56,613 nucleotides of DNA from Betaproteobacteria bacterium (GTDB lineage Bacteria; Pseudomonadota; Gammaproteobacteria; Burkholderiales; Burkholderiaceae_C), in NCBI GenBank assembly GCA_009928125.1, contig RFVJ01000002.1, positions 1-56,613 on the forward strand, read 5' to 3'. The first letter of the stretch is position 1, and the number at the start of each line of letters is the position of its first letter. The position numbers were made by a program, and so were the translations under genes. This document shows positions 40,231 to 53,489 of the stretch, piece after piece. The notes beneath the pieces were generated by a model. It was given only the letters and a program-made list of their open reading frames with translations. It made no database searches and was not told the DNA's origin.

Positions 40231-43200
40231 ATGCCAAAGCGGACCGACCTTCAAAGCATTCTCATCATTGGCGCTGGCCCCATCATCATTGGGCAGGCCT
40301 GCGAGTTCGACTATTCTGGCGTGCAAGCTTGTAAAGCGCTGCGCGAAGAAGGCTTCAAAGTCATCTTGATCAACAGCAACCCCGCCACGATCATGACCGA
40401 CCCTGCCACAGCGGACGTTACCTACATCGAACCCATCACTTGGCAAACCGTCGAAAAGATCATTGCCAAAGAACGCCCCGATGCCATTCTGCCTACCATG
40501 GGCGGCCAAACCGCCCTCAACTGCGCGCTGGATTTATGGCGCAACGGCGTGCTCGACAAATACAAAGTCGAGCTCATTGGCGCCACCCCCGAAGCCATCG
40601 ACAAAGCTGAAGACCGCTTGAAATTCAAAGATGCCATGACCAAAATTGGTTTGGGCTCTGCGCGTTCGGGCATTGCCCACAGCATGGACGAAGCGTGGGA
40701 TGTGCAGCGCAAAGTGGGTTTTCCCACCGTCATTCGTCCCAGCTTTACGTTGGGCGGCACGGGTGGCGGTATTGCCTACAACCCTGAAGAGTTTGAAACC
40801 ATCTGCAAGCGCGGCTTGGAAGCCTCTCCGACCAATGAACTTCTCATTGAAGAGTCTTTGTTAGGCTGGAAAGAGTACGAGATGGAAGTTGTTCGCGACA
40901 AAGCAGACAACTGCATCATCATTTGCTCTATCGAAAACTTGGACCCCATGGGTGTCCACACAGGTGACTCCATCACGGTTGCGCCTGCACAAACCCTGAC
41001 CGACAAAGAATATCAAATCATGCGCAATGCCAGCTTGGCTGCCAGCTTGGCAGTGCTGCGTGAAATTGGTGTTGACACTGGCGGTTCTAACGTCCAATTC
41101 TCGATCAATCCCAAAGACGGTCGCATGGTCGTCATTGAAATGAACCCCCGTGTGTCACGCTCTTCCGCGCTGGCATCAAAAGCCACTGGTTTCCCCATTG
41201 CCAAAGTGGCTGCAAAATTGGCCGTGGGTTACACGCTGGATGAATTGCGCAACGAGATTACAGGCGGTGCCACACCGGCCAGTTTCGAGCCCAGCATCGA
41301 TTACGTGGTCACCAAGATTCCGCGTTTTGCCTTCGAAAAATTTCCCACAGCCGACAGCCGCCTGACCACGCAGATGAAGTCAGTGGGCTAGGCGTCGATG
41401 GCTTGAACGAAAAAACTCAAGACCGTGAAGTTTTGGAAAAAGAATTGGGTGAACCCGGCCCTGAGCGCATTTGGTATGTGGGTGATGCTTTTGCCATGGG
41501 CCTCAGTGTGGATGAGGTGTTCAACCTCACCAAAATAGACCCTTGGTTTTTGGTCCAAATTCAAGACATCGTGAAGATTGAACTTGAGTTGGAAACAAGC
41601 ACTTTGAAAGCCATCACGGCCGATGAACTTCGCGCATTGAAGAAAAAAGGCTTTTCAGATCGCCGCTTGGCGAAGTTGCTCAAAACCACCGATGAACATT
41701 CGCCCTGTTTACAAACGCGTTGATACTTGTGCGGCAGAGTTTTCAACAGATACGGCTTACATGTATTCCACTTATGAAGATGAGTGCGAAGCAGAACCCA
41801 CCTCCAACAAAAAGATCATGGTCTTGGGTGGCGGTCCAAACCGAATTGGCCAGGGCATTGAGTTTGACTATTGCTGTGTACACGCTGCTTTGGCCATGCG
41901 CGAAGATGGCTACGAAACCATCATGGTCAACTGCAACCCTGAAACGGTTTCTACCGACTACGACACGTCCGACCGCTTGTACTTCACCAACGGGCGTCAT
42001 CGTTCAATACGGTGGTCAAACACCTTTGAAATTGGCCCTTGGTTTGGAGGCGGCTGGCGTGCCGATCATTGGCACCAGCCCCGACATGATCGATGCCGCT
42101 GAAGACCGCGAGCGATTCCAAAAACTGTTACACGAATTGGGTTTGCGTCAGCCGCCCAATGCCACAGCCCGCACAGAGCCAGAAGCTTTAGAAAAAGCCG
42201 CCGCCTTGGGTTATCCCTTGGTGGTTCGTCCCAGTTATGTTTTGGGTGGTCGTGCCATGGAAATCGTGCACGAACAACGCGATCTCGAGCGCTACATGCG
42301 AGAAGCGGTCAAGGTCAGCAACGACTCACCCGTGCTGCTCGACCGTTTTTTGAACGACGCCATTGAGTGCGATGTTGATTGCTTGCGCGATCCCGAAGGC
42401 AAGACCTTCATCGGCGGCGTGATGGAACACATCGAACAAGCGGGTGTGCACAGTGGTGACTCTGCTTGTTCGTTGCCACCTTACAGTTTGAGCACGGCCA
42501 CGGTCAATGAACTCAAACGTCAGTCTGCTGCCATGGCTGGCGCTTTGAATGTGGTCGGTTTGATGAATGTGCAGTTCGCCATTCAGCATGTCGATGGCCA
42601 AGATGTCATCTATGTGTTGGAAGTGAATCCGCGCGCATCACGCACAGTGCCTTATGTCTCCAAAGCCACAGGCATTCAATTGGCCAAGGTGGCCGCGCGC
42701 TGTATGGCCGGTCAAACATTGTCATCGCAAGGCATCACCAAAGAAGTCACACCGCCTTATTTCAGCGTCAAAGAAGCGGTGTTCCCGTTTGTGAAGTTCC
42801 CTGGCGTTGACACCATCTTGGGCCCAGAAATGAAGTCCACGGGCGAAGTCATGGGCGTGGGCAAAACCTTTGGTGAGGCCTTTGTGAAGAGCCAGATGGG
42901 CGCGGGTACCAAATTACCCAGAGAAGGTAAGGTATTTTTGACGGTGAAGAACGGTGACAAATCGCGTGCCGTTAAAGTTGCCAGAGATTTGGTGAGTTTG
43001 GGTTTCCAAATTTTTGCAACCAAAGGCACGGCAGCGGCCATCTTGGCTGAGGGTGTTCCTGTTCAGGCAGTGAACAAAGTCACCGAGGGCCGTCCTCACA
43101 TCGTTGACATGATCAAGAACAATGAAATTGCTTTGGTCATCAACACGGTTGAGGAGCGTCGCAATGCCATTGCAGATTCGCGCGTCATTCGCACGTCTGC

Positions 43201-43327
43201 ATTGCTGGCGCGCGTGACCACATTCACAACCATCGCAGGCGCAGAAGCGGCTGTTGAGGGCATGAAATACATGGACAAACTGGATGTCATTTCTGTACAA
43301 GAAATGCATGCCATGTTGACCGCTTAA
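40231..43327 (+). pseudogene. carB: carbamoyl-phosphate synthase large subunit, disrupted at three sites (near 41387, 41694, 41986)
   Basis: Three successive ORFs match collinear CarB segments: ...LTTQMKSVG / GLNEKTQ...[11 protein letters not shown] / [16 protein letters not shown]...DRLYF / [16 protein letters not shown]... Confidence 0.95.
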
Positions 43328-43345
43328 CATTTCGGAGACAAAGAA

Positions 43346-43822
43346 GTGGCGACCATTCCAATTACCCTGCGCGGTGCTGAAAAGCTGAAGGCAGAACTTC
43401 ACCAATTGAAAACGGTGGAGCGTCCTTCAGTGATCAATGCCATTGCAGAGGCGCGCGCTCAAGGCGACTTGAGTGAAAACGCTGAATACGAAGCTGCCAA
43501 AGACCGCCAAGGTTTTGTGGAAGGTCGCATTCAAGAGGTAGAAGGCAAACTGTCTGCTGCGCAAATCATTGACCCTGCATCTGTTGATGCCGGTGGCCGT
43601 GTGGTGTTTGGTGCCACCGTTGAGTTGGAAGAAGAAAGCACCGGCGAAGTGGTCAAGTACCAAATCGTCGGTGAAGACGAAGCCGATCTTAAATTGGGCT
43701 TGATCAACATCAGCAGCCCGATTGCCCGTGCGCTCATTGGCAAAGAAGAGGGCGATGTGGCTGTGGTGCAAGCGCCAGGCGGCGAGAAACGTTACGAGAT
43801 AGTGGCGGTGTCGTACATCTGA
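43346..43822 (+). CDS. greA: transcription elongation factor GreA
   Basis: [29 protein letters not shown]. Confidence 0.97.
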   Translation: MATIPITLRGAEKLKAELHQLKTVERPSVINAIAEARAQGDLSENAEYEAAKDRQGFVEGRIQEVEGKLSAAQIIDPASVDAGGRVVFGATVELEEESTGEVVKYQIVGEDEADLKLGLINISSPIARALIGKEEGDVAVVQAPGGEKRYEIVAVSYI

Positions 43823-43841
43823 GGACACACCTTCATCCATG

Positions 43842-43871
43842 CAAAAAGGCGTTCTGTTGAACGCCTTTTTT
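43842..43871. terminator. bidirectional terminator between greA and glycosyltransferase gene
   Basis: AAAAAGGCGTT-ctgttg-AACGCCTTTTTT. Confidence 0.9.
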
Positions 43872-44610
43872 ATTCCTTCCAGTGATCGGCCACCCAGAGT
43901 GCTGGCTTGATGAATCGAAATTTTCGATTGCGTTTGCCAGCCAGTGCATCGGGTGGGTTGCATTCGCCGTGGAAAATCACAATGCGCGCATCTTTGGGAA
44001 TGTAGGGCGCGGTCCAGTAATTGCTTGGCCATGGGGGGATGCTGTGGTACTTGAAACTCGGGCACCACTCAGCGGGCCAGTAGGCCAGCTTGCCTTGCTT
44101 GTGCAAAAAGTCAGACAGATAGGCTTGTTCATTTCTGAACTGTTTGCGGATGCTTTCAAAGTTCTCGCGAAAATACGCCAGTACATCGGGGTGAGCACCC
44201 AATTCATATCTGTAAACCGATGAGTTGCCCGTTATGCGCCAGGGGCGCTTGTAGTCGTGAATGATCATGAAGTCACCGGGTGCTTCAAAAAAACCATCCA
44301 TGTTGCCCACGATGACGACATCAACATCTAAGAACAACGCGGTGCCTCGAAGGCCATGCAGGTCTTGTGCAAAAGATGCCAACTTGGTCCAGCCCCTCTC
44401 GGGAATGCCAGGCGGTAAATCCAAAGGTGGAATCGGCAAGCATTGAACCTCACTGCGGATGCCATGGACATCGTCAGTTAGGCAAACCATGTTGAATTCG
44501 CCGCTCAGGTGCCTGCGCACCATGGCGTACAAACGGTTCACGTACTCGGGGCCGTACTTGGTGCCCCATTTCATGCAAATGATGTGGCGTTGAGCAGACT
44601 GCGCAGTCAT
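43870..44610 (-). CDS. glycosyltransferase-like protein
   Basis: ALFLDVDVVIVGNMD DxD-type motif; KRPWRITGNSSVYRYE; VIFHGECNP. Confidence 0.75.
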   Translation of the reverse strand: MTAQSAQRHIICMKWGTKYGPEYVNRLYAMVRRHLSGEFNMVCLTDDVHGIRSEVQCLPIPPLDLPPGIPERGWTKLASFAQDLHGLRGTALFLDVDVVIVGNMDGFFEAPGDFMIIHDYKRPWRITGNSSVYRYELGAHPDVLAYFRENFESIRKQFRNEQAYLSDFLHKQGKLAYWPAEWCPSFKYHSIPPWPSNYWTAPYIPKDARIVIFHGECNPPDALAGKRNRKFRFIKPALWVADHWKE

Positions 44611-44613
44611 GGC

Positions 44614-45087
44614 TTAGGCAAGGTTGCGCTTTTTGATCGACTTTTGCTTGACCTTGGCACGTTTGACTTGACCGCCAGATGTCAGGCGTTGGTTGCCCAA
44701 CACACGCAATGTTTTGACTTCGGGTCGCTGCCCACCACGGCTGCTGTACTTCAAGACCTTAAAATCGCGGGGACCGGCCATGCGATCCTCGGAAAAGGTT
44801 TTTTCCTTTTCAGGCACAGGGCGCCACAGCACCAACAACTTGCCAATGTGTTGAATGGGTGCGGCGCTCAGTTCTTCGGCCAGCTGGTTGAACATGGCTT
44901 CTCGGGCAACACGGTCATCCCCTAAAACACGAATTTTGATCAAACCGTGCGCCTTCAGGGCCGCGTCGGTTTCTTTGACAACGGCTGGAGTGAGGCCATC
45001 GTTGCCAACCATGACAACGGGGTCGAGGTGGTGCGCTTCGGCTCGGTGAACCTTGCGTTGAGCGGGAGTCAATTGAATTTGAGGCAT
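44614..45087 (-). CDS. yhbY: YhbY/CRS1-YhbY-domain RNA-binding protein
   Basis: [49 protein letters not shown]. Confidence 0.93.
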   Translation of the reverse strand: MPQIQLTPAQRKVHRAEAHHLDPVVMVGNDGLTPAVVKETDAALKAHGLIKIRVLGDDRVAREAMFNQLAEELSAAPIQHIGKLLVLWRPVPEKEKTFSEDRMAGPRDFKVLKYSSRGGQRPEVKTLRVLGNQRLTSGGQVKRAKVKQKSIKKRNLA

Positions 45088-45118
45088 GGCGCTATTATCC
45101 CTGCTTGAACGGAAGAAC

Positions 45119-45790
45119 ATGAAAGTAAAAACCAAAAGTAAAAAAGTCAACAAGTCGTGGTTGAACGACCACGTCAACGACCCTTACGTCAAATTGGCCA
45201 AAAAAGAGGGCTACCGTGCAAGGGCGGCCTACAAATTGAAGGAAATCGACGAAACCTTTGGCTTGATCAAGCCGGGTCACCTGGTGGTGGATTTGGGGTC
45301 TGCCCCAGGGGCGTGGAGTCAATATGTGCGCCGACGCTTATCACCTCAGGGGGCTGCCGTTGGCGACTTGAATGGCACCATTTTGGCGGTCGATTTGTTG
45401 CCGATGGAGCCCGTGGAGGGCGTTCACTTCATTCAAGGCGACTTCACGGATGAAGCGGTTTTAGCCCAATTGCAGGCCATTGTGGGGGACCGTCCAGTGG
45501 ATCTCGTGGTTTCTGACATGGCACCCAATTTGTCGGGCATAGACTCTGTGGATGCGGCTCGTATTTCGCACCTTATTGAATTGGCTGTTGAATTTGCCCA
45601 AACGCACCTCAAGCCCCATGGTGCCTTGGTGGTCAAGGTGTTTCACGGTAGCGGCTACAGCCAATTGGTGAAGCTTTTCAAGGATTCTTTCAAGGTGGTC
45701 AAGCCCATCAAACCCAAGGCCTCTCGCGACAAATCGTCCGAGCAGTTTTTGGTGGGAATTGAGCCTAAAAACAGGCCTGTTCCCCTTTGA
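45119..45790 (+). CDS. rlmE: 23S rRNA (U2552) 2'-O-methyltransferase
   Basis: [40 protein letters not shown]. Confidence 0.97.
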   Translation: MKVKTKSKKVNKSWLNDHVNDPYVKLAKKEGYRARAAYKLKEIDETFGLIKPGHLVVDLGSAPGAWSQYVRRRLSPQGAAVGDLNGTILAVDLLPMEPVEGVHFIQGDFTDEAVLAQLQAIVGDRPVDLVVSDMAPNLSGIDSVDAARISHLIELAVEFAQTHLKPHGALVVKVFHGSGYSQLVKLFKDSFKVVKPIKPKASRDKSSEQFLVGIEPKNRPVPL

Positions 45791-45919
45791 CTGTTGCTTC
45801 CAAGGTGCGTGAGGGTCAATTTCCCTGCACTTTTAAGGCTTAGTCAAGTGAAATTAGATGTTCTGGGCTTTCAAAAGCCTAGAATGAAGACCAATTAGAC
45901 GATTTGATGGGAGCTCTTC

Positions 45920-47836
45920 TTGAACAACCCCTGGTTTTCCAAGATTGCCGTATGGCTGGTGATTGGCATGGTGCTGTTCACCGTATTCAAACAATTTGAC
46001 AACCGCACCGGTGCGGGAAGTGGCTATTTGGGTTATTCCGATTTCCTCGAAGAAGTCCGCAGTAACCGAATCAAAACGGCCACCATCCAAGAAGGCCAGG
46101 GCGGAACTGAAATTGTGGCCGTCACCACCGACGATCGCCGAATCAAAACAACCGCCACCTACCTTGATCGCGGTTTGGTGGGCGACCTGATCGCCAATGG
46201 TGTCAAATTTGACGTGAAACCTCGCGAGGAGGGCTCATTGCTCATGAGCCTGCTGGTCAGCTGGGGCCCCATGCTGCTGCTCATTGGTGTTTGGATATAT
46301 TTCATGCGGCAAATGCAGGGTGGCGGCAAGGGCGGTGCTTTCAGTTTTGGAAAAAGCAAAGCTCGCATGCTGGACGAAAACGCCAATCAAGTGACCTTTG
46401 CCGACGTGGCCGGTTGTGATGAGGCCAAAGAAGAGGTGAAAGAAGTTGTGGACTTTTTGAAGGATCCGCAACGCTTTCAAAAACTGGGTGGGCGCATTCC
46501 ACGTGGCTTGCTGCTGGTTGGCCCCCCCGGTACAGGTAAAACATTGCTGGCCAAGAGCATTGCAGGCGAGGCCAAAGTACCATTCTTCAGCATCTCAGGT
46601 TCTGATTTCGTTGAAATGTTTGTAGGTGTGGGTGCAGCGCGTGTTCGCGACATGTTTGAAAACGCGAAGAAAAATGCACCTTGCATTATTTTCGTTGACG
46701 AAATTGATGCGGTGGGCCGTCAGCGGGGCGCTGGCCTGGGCGGTGGCAACGATGAACGCGAACAAACCCTCAACCAAATGCTGGTGGAGATGGACGGGTT
46801 TGAAACCAATTTAGGCGTCATTGTGGTGGCGGCTACCAACCGTCCCGACATCTTGGATGCGGCCTTGTTGCGTCCAGGTCGCTTTGACCGCCAGGTGTAT
46901 GTCACCTTGCCCGACATCCGTGGTCGCGAGCAAATCTTGGCTGTGCACATGCGCAAAATCCCAATTGGCCAAGACATGAACCCTGGCGTCATTGCCCGCG
47001 GAACACCTGGCATGAGCGGTGCTGATTTGGCCAACTTGTGCAACGAGGCAGCCCTGATGGCTGCTCGTCGCAACGCGCGCGTTGTGGAAATGCAAGACTT
47101 CGAAAAAGCCAAAGACAAAATTCTGATGGGCCCCGAGCGCAAGAGCATGGTCATGCCTGAGGAAGAGCGACGTAACACGGCTTACCATGAGTCGGGACAC
47201 GCCCTCATTGGCAAGTTGTTGCCCAAGTGCGATCCTGTGCACAAAGTCACCATCATTCCTCGCGGACGGGCTTTGGGCGTCACCATGAGTCTGCCCGAAA
47301 AAGACCGTTACAGCTACGACAGCGAATACATGTTGAATCAGATCAGCATGCTGTTTGGCGGTCGCATTGCTGAAGAAGTGTTCATGAAACAAATGACCAC
47401 GGGCGCCAGCAACGATTTCGAGCGTGCCACTCAAATTGCGCGCGACATGGTCATGCGATATGGCATGACCACCGCCTTGGGCCCTATGGTGTATGCAGAA
47501 AACGAAGGTGAAGTGTTTTTGGGACGTTCCGTTACCAAAACCACCAACATGTCGGAGTCCACCATGCAAAAGGTCGATTCAGAGGTCAGGCGCATCATCG
47601 ATGAGCAGTACAACTTGGCGCGCCGTTTGATTGAAGAAAACAGCGACAAGATGCACGCCATGGCCAAGGCTTTGTTGGAATGGGAAACCATCGACATTGC
47701 ACAAATCGATGACATCATGGCCGGCCGTGAGCCACAAGCCCCCAAAGACTGGACTCCACGCATCCCGCCTTCGGGCAATGACGATGCCGGCGGTACGCCA
47801 GCTGTCAAAGCTGATCCTGAGCCCAATGCGGCCTGA
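45920..47836 (+). CDS. ftsH: ATP-dependent zinc metalloprotease FtsH
   Basis: [53 protein letters not shown]. Confidence 0.98.
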   Translation: MNNPWFSKIAVWLVIGMVLFTVFKQFDNRTGAGSGYLGYSDFLEEVRSNRIKTATIQEGQGGTEIVAVTTDDRRIKTTATYLDRGLVGDLIANGVKFDVKPREEGSLLMSLLVSWGPMLLLIGVWIYFMRQMQGGGKGGAFSFGKSKARMLDENANQVTFADVAGCDEAKEEVKEVVDFLKDPQRFQKLGGRIPRGLLLVGPPGTGKTLLAKSIAGEAKVPFFSISGSDFVEMFVGVGAARVRDMFENAKKNAPCIIFVDEIDAVGRQRGAGLGGGNDEREQTLNQMLVEMDGFETNLGVIVVAATNRPDILDAALLRPGRFDRQVYVTLPDIRGREQILAVHMRKIPIGQDMNPGVIARGTPGMSGADLANLCNEAALMAARRNARVVEMQDFEKAKDKILMGPERKSMVMPEEERRNTAYHESGHALIGKLLPKCDPVHKVTIIPRGRALGVTMSLPEKDRYSYDSEYMLNQISMLFGGRIAEEVFMKQMTTGASNDFERATQIARDMVMRYGMTTALGPMVYAENEGEVFLGRSVTKTTNMSESTMQKVDSEVRRIIDEQYNLARRLIEENSDKMHAMAKALLEWETIDIAQIDDIMAGREPQAPKDWTPRIPPSGNDDAGGTPAVKADPEPNAA

Positions 47837-47850
47837 TCATTTTTGATGTA

Positions 47851-47879
47851 TGACGGGGCTTCGGCCCCGTTATTTTTTG
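47851..47879 (+). terminator. Rho-independent terminator after ftsH
   Basis: ACGGGGC-TTCG-GCCCCGTTATTTTTT. Confidence 0.9.
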
Positions 47880-47894
47880 GACAGATCACAGCAC

Positions 47895-48743
47895 ATGACA
47901 ACTTCAGTGTGGCAAACCTCTCGATTCAGCATTGACCTGACTCAACCCAAAGTCATGGCCATCGTGAATCTGACGCCTGATTCATTTTCAGATGGGGGGC
48001 AGTACACCCATCTGAAACAAGCCTTGGACCATGCGCAAACAATGTTGGCGCAAGGTGCTGACATCTTGGACATTGGTGGGGAATCGTCACGGCCAGGGGC
48101 GAAGTCCGTCAGCTTGGATGAAGAACTGGCGCGTATCGTGCCCTTTATCAAAGAAGCCTTGCGGTGGCATGTGCCGCTGTCGGTCGACACTGCCAAACCC
48201 GACGTGATGAAAGTGGTGCTGGACATGGGCGTTGACATCGTCAACGACATCTGGGCCCTGCGCCAAGCGGGGGCCGTGGAGGTCGTTTCCCAACATGCCG
48301 GTTGTGGGGTATGCCTGATGCACATGCACCGAGATCCTCAAACCATGTTGGCGCAACCCATGAAGGGTGATGCAATTTCAGAGGTCAAAGATTTTCTGTC
48401 CCAGAGGTTGCAAGTCTTGACGGAGAACGGTGTCGATCCGAGCCGCATTGTTCTGGACCCTGGCATCGGATTTGGCAAAACCTTAGACCAAAATCTCAGT
48501 TTATTGAACCGGCAATCTGAACTCTTGAGTGTGGGGCGCCCCTTGTTGGCCGGTTGGTCTCGCAAAGGTTCACTGGGCAAGTTAACGGCCGTCAATGGCA
48601 TGGTGCCTGAGCCTCAGAACAGGGTCGGTGCCAGCATCAGCGCTGCATTGATGGCTGTTCAAAATGGCGCCTCACTTGTTCGTGTGCACGATGTTTTGGA
48701 AACCGTGCAAGCCTTGCGATTTTGGCAAGCTGCAAAGGCCTAA
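47895..48743 (+). CDS. folP: dihydropteroate synthase
   Basis: VMAIVNLTPDSFSDGG; DIGGESSRPGA; DPGIGFGKTLDQN. Confidence 0.97.
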   Translation: MTTSVWQTSRFSIDLTQPKVMAIVNLTPDSFSDGGQYTHLKQALDHAQTMLAQGADILDIGGESSRPGAKSVSLDEELARIVPFIKEALRWHVPLSVDTAKPDVMKVVLDMGVDIVNDIWALRQAGAVEVVSQHAGCGVCLMHMHRDPQTMLAQPMKGDAISEVKDFLSQRLQVLTENGVDPSRIVLDPGIGFGKTLDQNLSLLNRQSELLSVGRPLLAGWSRKGSLGKLTAVNGMVPEPQNRVGASISAALMAVQNGASLVRVHDVLETVQALRFWQAAKA

Positions 48744-48791
48744 AATAAAGGCAACACTGCACTGACGAGCAGGCCTTTAAAGTAGACAAAC

Positions 48792-50123
48792 ATGACACGA
48801 CGGTATTTTGGTACAGACGGTATCCGAGGCACGGTGGGTCAAGCGCCCATCACGCCAGACTTTGTGATGCGCTTGGCACACGCCGTAGGACGTGTTTTGC
48901 GTCAGACCGATCAACATCCGGTGGTGCTCATCGGCAAGGACACACGCATTTCGGGCTACATGTTGGAGAGTGCACTCGAATCGGGCTTCAATTCTGCGGG
49001 TGTTGATGTTGTCTTGCTAGGGCCTGTGCCAACACCTGCGGTGGCTTACCTCACGCGCGCCCAACGCGCTTCACTGGGCGTCGTGATCAGTGCCAGCCAC
49101 AATCCTTACGATGACAATGGCATCAAATTCTTCAGTGCCAAAGGTGCCAAACTCAGTGACGAGTGGGAAAGCAAAGTGGAAGCCTTGGTGGATGAGCCGC
49201 CCGTTTGGGTGTCTTCGGCCGACTTGGGAAAGGCCAAGCGCCTAGACGATGCGGCTGGTCGCTACATTGAATTTTGCAAGAGCACCTTCAGCAATGACTT
49301 CACCCTCAAGGGCATGAAAATTGTGGTGGATGCTGCCAACGGCGCTGCCTATCAAATTGCACCCAAAGTTTTCCATGAATTGGGTGCGGATGTGATTGCC
49401 ATTGGCTGTTCTCCCGATGGCCTGAACATCAACAAAGGTGTGGGCGCAACGCACCCAGAAGCGCTGGTGGCAGCCGTTCAGCAACACGGTGCCAATTACG
49501 GCATTGCTTTGGATGGCGACGCCGATCGGCTTCAAGTGGTGGACAACACAGGCCGCTTGTACAACGGTGATGAATTGTTGTATTTGATGGTCAGCGATCG
49601 CATTGCGCGTGATGAAGTGGTGCCTGGTGTGGTGGGCACCCTCATGACCAACATGGCAGTTGAACTGGCATTGAAACGCAAGGGCATCGAATTCATTCGC
49701 AGCAAAGTCGGTGACAGGTATGTTCTAGAGGCGCTGCTTGAAAAATCTTGGTTGCTGGGGGGTGAGGGCTCGGGTCACTTGTTGGCCTTGGACAAACACA
49801 CCACAGGCGATGGCCTGATCAGTGCCTTGCAAGTTTTGCAAGCATGCGTCGCCACGGGGCAGACCATGTCGCAATTGTTGGCCGAAGTCACCTTGTTCCC
49901 TCAGGTTTTGATCAATGTGCGCATTGCCAAAGACCAAAACTGGAAAGACAGCCCGCAATTGGCTGCCGTCACCCAAGCCGTGGAGACTGAGTTGGGCGAT
50001 TCCGGTCGTATTCTCATTCGTGCCAGCGGGACAGAACCTTTGGTCCGTGTGATGGTGGAGGCCAAAGATCTGGCGATGGCGAAGCGCTGTGCAGAAAAAT
50101 TGGCTGCAACCCTGCATCAATAA
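48792..50123 (+). CDS. glmM: phosphoglucosamine mutase
   Basis: [37 protein letters not shown]. Confidence 0.98.
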   Translation: MTRRYFGTDGIRGTVGQAPITPDFVMRLAHAVGRVLRQTDQHPVVLIGKDTRISGYMLESALESGFNSAGVDVVLLGPVPTPAVAYLTRAQRASLGVVISASHNPYDDNGIKFFSAKGAKLSDEWESKVEALVDEPPVWVSSADLGKAKRLDDAAGRYIEFCKSTFSNDFTLKGMKIVVDAANGAAYQIAPKVFHELGADVIAIGCSPDGLNINKGVGATHPEALVAAVQQHGANYGIALDGDADRLQVVDNTGRLYNGDELLYLMVSDRIARDEVVPGVVGTLMTNMAVELALKRKGIEFIRSKVGDRYVLEALLEKSWLLGGEGSGHLLALDKHTTGDGLISALQVLQACVATGQTMSQLLAEVTLFPQVLINVRIAKDQNWKDSPQLAAVTQAVETELGDSGRILIRASGTEPLVRVMVEAKDLAMAKRCAEKLAATLHQ

Positions 50124-50938
50124 ATCAAGCGCTCGGGCTTGATTTCCTGCAGGATGGTGGTGGCAATTTCTTCAATCGATTTGTGCGTGGTTGAAAGCCA
50201 TCGAATGCCAGACCTTCGCATCATGGCTTCAGCGTCGGCCACCTCTTGGATGCAGTTTTGCAAACTGGCGTACTTGGAGTTTGGACGTCTCTCGCTTCGA
50301 ATTTCTGACAAACGCTCAGGGTGGATGGTGAGGCCAAAAATCTTTTTGCGGTGAGGCACCAATGCTGGCGGCAATTGCTTGCGTTCAAAGTCTTCCGGAA
50401 TCAGGGGGTAATTGGCAGCCTTCAGGCCGTGCTGCATGGCCAGGTAAAGGCTGGTCGGTGTTTTGCCGCTGCGGCTGACGCCCACCAAAATCACCTCAGC
50501 AGACTCCAGGTCTCGGCTGGTTTGGCCATCATCGTGCGACAAAGAGAAGTTGATGGCCTCAATGCGGTCGTGGTATTCCTTGCTTTTGCTGGCATCCGAG
50601 AAGCGGCCCACCCGGTGGTGTGACTTCAAGCCCAACTCTTGTTCCAGTGGGTTCACAAAGGTGCCAAACATGTCCAGCAGCATGCCTTTGCAACCCTCCC
50701 GGATGACTTCCAAGACCTCCATGTTCACCAATGTGGTGAACACAATGGGCTTGATGTTCTCAATCTCAGCCGTGTGATTGATTTGGCGGACAGCCTGATG
50801 TGCCTTGTCGACGGAGTCGACAAAGGGCAATCGGACATGCCTTGTTTTCATCTCGAACTGGGCCAAGATGGCGTTGCCAAAGGTTTCGGCGGTGATTCCA
50901 GTGCCGTCGGAGATGAAAAATACGGTTCTATGGGGCAT
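50117..50938 (-). CDS. ppsR: PEP synthetase regulatory kinase/pyrophosphorylase (DUF299)
   Basis: [39 protein letters not shown]; divergent from ppsA. Confidence 0.95.
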   Translation of the reverse strand: MPHRTVFFISDGTGITAETFGNAILAQFEMKTRHVRLPFVDSVDKAHQAVRQINHTAEIENIKPIVFTTLVNMEVLEVIREGCKGMLLDMFGTFVNPLEQELGLKSHHRVGRFSDASKSKEYHDRIEAINFSLSHDDGQTSRDLESAEVILVGVSRSGKTPTSLYLAMQHGLKAANYPLIPEDFERKQLPPALVPHRKKIFGLTIHPERLSEIRSERRPNSKYASLQNCIQEVADAEAMMRRSGIRWLSTTHKSIEEIATTILQEIKPERLIY

Positions 50939-51092
50939 TGTTGAAATTCTAAGCTTGAAGGCGGGGCGTTGCGTCCTAAAATCACATCCATTATCTACCC
51001 CCCGCTGGCGCTTCAGAATCAATTCCAACAACAAGCAAGATTCTGAGGGTCGGTTCGGGCTGCAATGCCGATTTTTTAACTTTGGAGCTTTT

Positions 51093-53489
51093 ATGTCTAA
51101 CCTTTTTGCAAAGGACGCCTTGGTCGTTCCCTTTGAACAACTTCGAATGACAGATGTCGAGTCTGTGGGCGGTAAAAACGCCAGCTTGGGGGAGATGATT
51201 TCTCAACTGCCAGGCGGTGTTCGTGTACCTACAGGGTTTGCAACCACGGCTTATGCGTTTCGTGCTTTTTTGAAACACGATGGTTTGGTGGATCGCATCA
51301 ACCAAAAACTGGACGCCTTGGACGTTGAAGATGTTCGCGCCTTGGCAACGGTTGGCGCTGAAATCCGTGCCATGGTCGAAGCCCAGCCTTTTCCGGCCGA
51401 TTTGGAAAAAGCCATACGCGATCAATTTGCCGCATTGAGTGCGGGCAATGCACAAGCTTCTTTTGCAGTTCGTTCTTCAGCGACCGCGGAAGATTTGCCA
51501 GATGCCTCTTTTGCGGGTCAGCAAGAAACCTTCCTCAATGTGGTGGGCATTGACGACGTGTTGCACAAAATGAAAGAGGTGTTTGCGTCGCTGTACAACG
51601 ACCGCGCGATCAGTTATCGCGTGCACAAAGGTTTCGCGCATGCCGAGGTGGCGTTGTCGGCAGGTGTGCAGCGCATGGTTCGCTCCGACTTGGGCGCTGC
51701 CGGTGTGATGTTCACCATCGACACCGAAACTGGTTTTGAAGATGTTGTTTTCATCACGTCCAGCTACGGCTTGGGCGAGACGGTGGTGCAGGGGGCCGTG
51801 AATCCTGACGAGTTTTATGTTCACAAGCCCATGTTGGCTGCTGGCAAACAAGCCGTCATACGACGCAACCTGGGTTCTAAATTGATTCAGATGGTTTTTT
51901 CAACCCCTGAAGAAAAGGCCAGTACCGGCAAGTTGGTTCAAACAGTTGACGTTGGCATGGAGATGCGCAACCGTTACTCCCTCAGCGATGCCGACATCAC
52001 CCAGTTGGCGCAATATGCCATGGTCATTGAGAAACACTATGGCCGACCCATGGACATTGAGTGGGGCAAGGATGGCACAGATGGCCTTTTGTACATCTTG
52101 CAAGCGCGACCAGAGACTGTCAAAAGCCAATCCAAGGGCACGGCTGAGTTGCGCTACAAACTCAAAGGCAAGGGCGCGGTCTTGGCTGAAGGTCGGGCCA
52201 TTGGTCAGAAAATTGGCACGGGCCCCGTTCGATTGGTTCACAGCATTGCCGAAATGGACCAAGTTCAAGCTGGCGACGTGTTGGTCACCGACATGACGGA
52301 TCCCAATTGGGAGCCAGTGATGAAACGGGCCAGTGCCATTGTGACCAATCGTGGCGGCCGTACGTGCCATGCTGCCATCATTGCTCGTGAGTTGGGCATT
52401 CCTGCTGTGGTGGGTTGCGGACACGCCACCGAACAATTGAAAGATGGCACCTTGGTCACGGTCAGTTGCGCCGAGGGTGACACAGGTCACATTTACGATG
52501 GATTGCTGGAAATGGAAGTGACCGAGGTGTCACGCGGCACCATGCCTGAGATCGCCACCAAGATCATGATGAACGTGGGCAACCCGCAATTGGCGTTTGA
52601 CTTTGCACAATTGCCCAACCAAGGTGTGGGCTTGGCACGCTTGGAGTTCATCATCAACAACAACATTGGTGTGCATCCCAAGGCCATTTTGGATTACCCC
52701 AACATTGATGCCGACTTGAAGAAGGCTGTTGAATCTGTGGCCCGTGGCCACGCTTCACCCAAAGCTTTTTACATCGACAAAGTCACCGAAGGTGTGGCCA
52801 GTATCGCTGCTGCGTTTTGGCCCAAGCCTGTCATTGTTCGTTTGTCCGATTTCAAGAGCAACGAATACCGAAAACTCATTGGTGGCAGTCGCTACGAGCC
52901 AGAAGAAGAAAATCCAATGCTGGGTTTCCGCGGTGCAGCGCGTTACATCAGCGAGGATTTTGGTGAAGCCTTTGCCATGGAGTGCGAAGCCATCAAGCGC
53001 GTTCGGGGTGAGATGGGTTTAACCAATGTGCAAGTGATGGTGCCCTTTGTGCGAACTTTGGGCCAAGCCGACCGCGTCACGCAATTGCTGGCCAAGCATG
53101 GTCTCAAGCGGGGTCAAGACGAACTCAAAGTCATCATGATGTGTGAAGTGCCCAGCAATGCCATCTTGGCCGACAAGTTCCTTGAGTACTTCGATGGCTT
53201 CTCCATTGGCTCCAATGATCTGACTCAACTGACTTTAGGGTTGGACCGTGATTCGGGCTTGGCGTTGTTGGCGCTCGACTTTGATGAACGTGATTTGGCC
53301 GTGCAAACGCTCATTGCACAAGCCATCAAGGCTTGCTTGAGCCAAGGGAAGTACGTGGGCATTTGTGGTCAAGGTCCTAGCGACCATCCTGACTTCGCCA
53401 AATGGCTGATGGCACAAGGTATCAGTTCGATTTCTTTGAATCCCGATACGGTGGTTGATACCTGGACGCAACTCGGAAAAGTCGATTGA
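51093..53489 (+). CDS. ppsA: phosphoenolpyruvate synthase
   Basis: [46 protein letters not shown]. Confidence 0.98.
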   Translation: MSNLFAKDALVVPFEQLRMTDVESVGGKNASLGEMISQLPGGVRVPTGFATTAYAFRAFLKHDGLVDRINQKLDALDVEDVRALATVGAEIRAMVEAQPFPADLEKAIRDQFAALSAGNAQASFAVRSSATAEDLPDASFAGQQETFLNVVGIDDVLHKMKEVFASLYNDRAISYRVHKGFAHAEVALSAGVQRMVRSDLGAAGVMFTIDTETGFEDVVFITSSYGLGETVVQGAVNPDEFYVHKPMLAAGKQAVIRRNLGSKLIQMVFSTPEEKASTGKLVQTVDVGMEMRNRYSLSDADITQLAQYAMVIEKHYGRPMDIEWGKDGTDGLLYILQARPETVKSQSKGTAELRYKLKGKGAVLAEGRAIGQKIGTGPVRLVHSIAEMDQVQAGDVLVTDMTDPNWEPVMKRASAIVTNRGGRTCHAAIIARELGIPAVVGCGHATEQLKDGTLVTVSCAEGDTGHIYDGLLEMEVTEVSRGTMPEIATKIMMNVGNPQLAFDFAQLPNQGVGLARLEFIINNNIGVHPKAILDYPNIDADLKKAVESVARGHASPKAFYIDKVTEGVASIAAAFWPKPVIVRLSDFKSNEYRKLIGGSRYEPEEENPMLGFRGAARYISEDFGEAFAMECEAIKRVRGEMGLTNVQVMVPFVRTLGQADRVTQLLAKHGLKRGQDELKVIMMCEVPSNAILADKFLEYFDGFSIGSNDLTQLTLGLDRDSGLALLALDFDERDLAVQTLIAQAIKACLSQGKYVGICGQGPSDHPDFAKWLMAQGISSISLNPDTVVDTWTQLGKVD

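Noticed and set aside
45832-45843. 12-nt match (TTTAAGGCTTAG) between the V18 segment of hairpin copy 2 and the region upstream of ftsH
   Set aside because: Tempting as a guide-target pair, but with two 18-mers searched on both strands of 56 kb a 12-mer match has roughly a 10% chance of occurring randomly. No equivalent match was noticed for copy 1.
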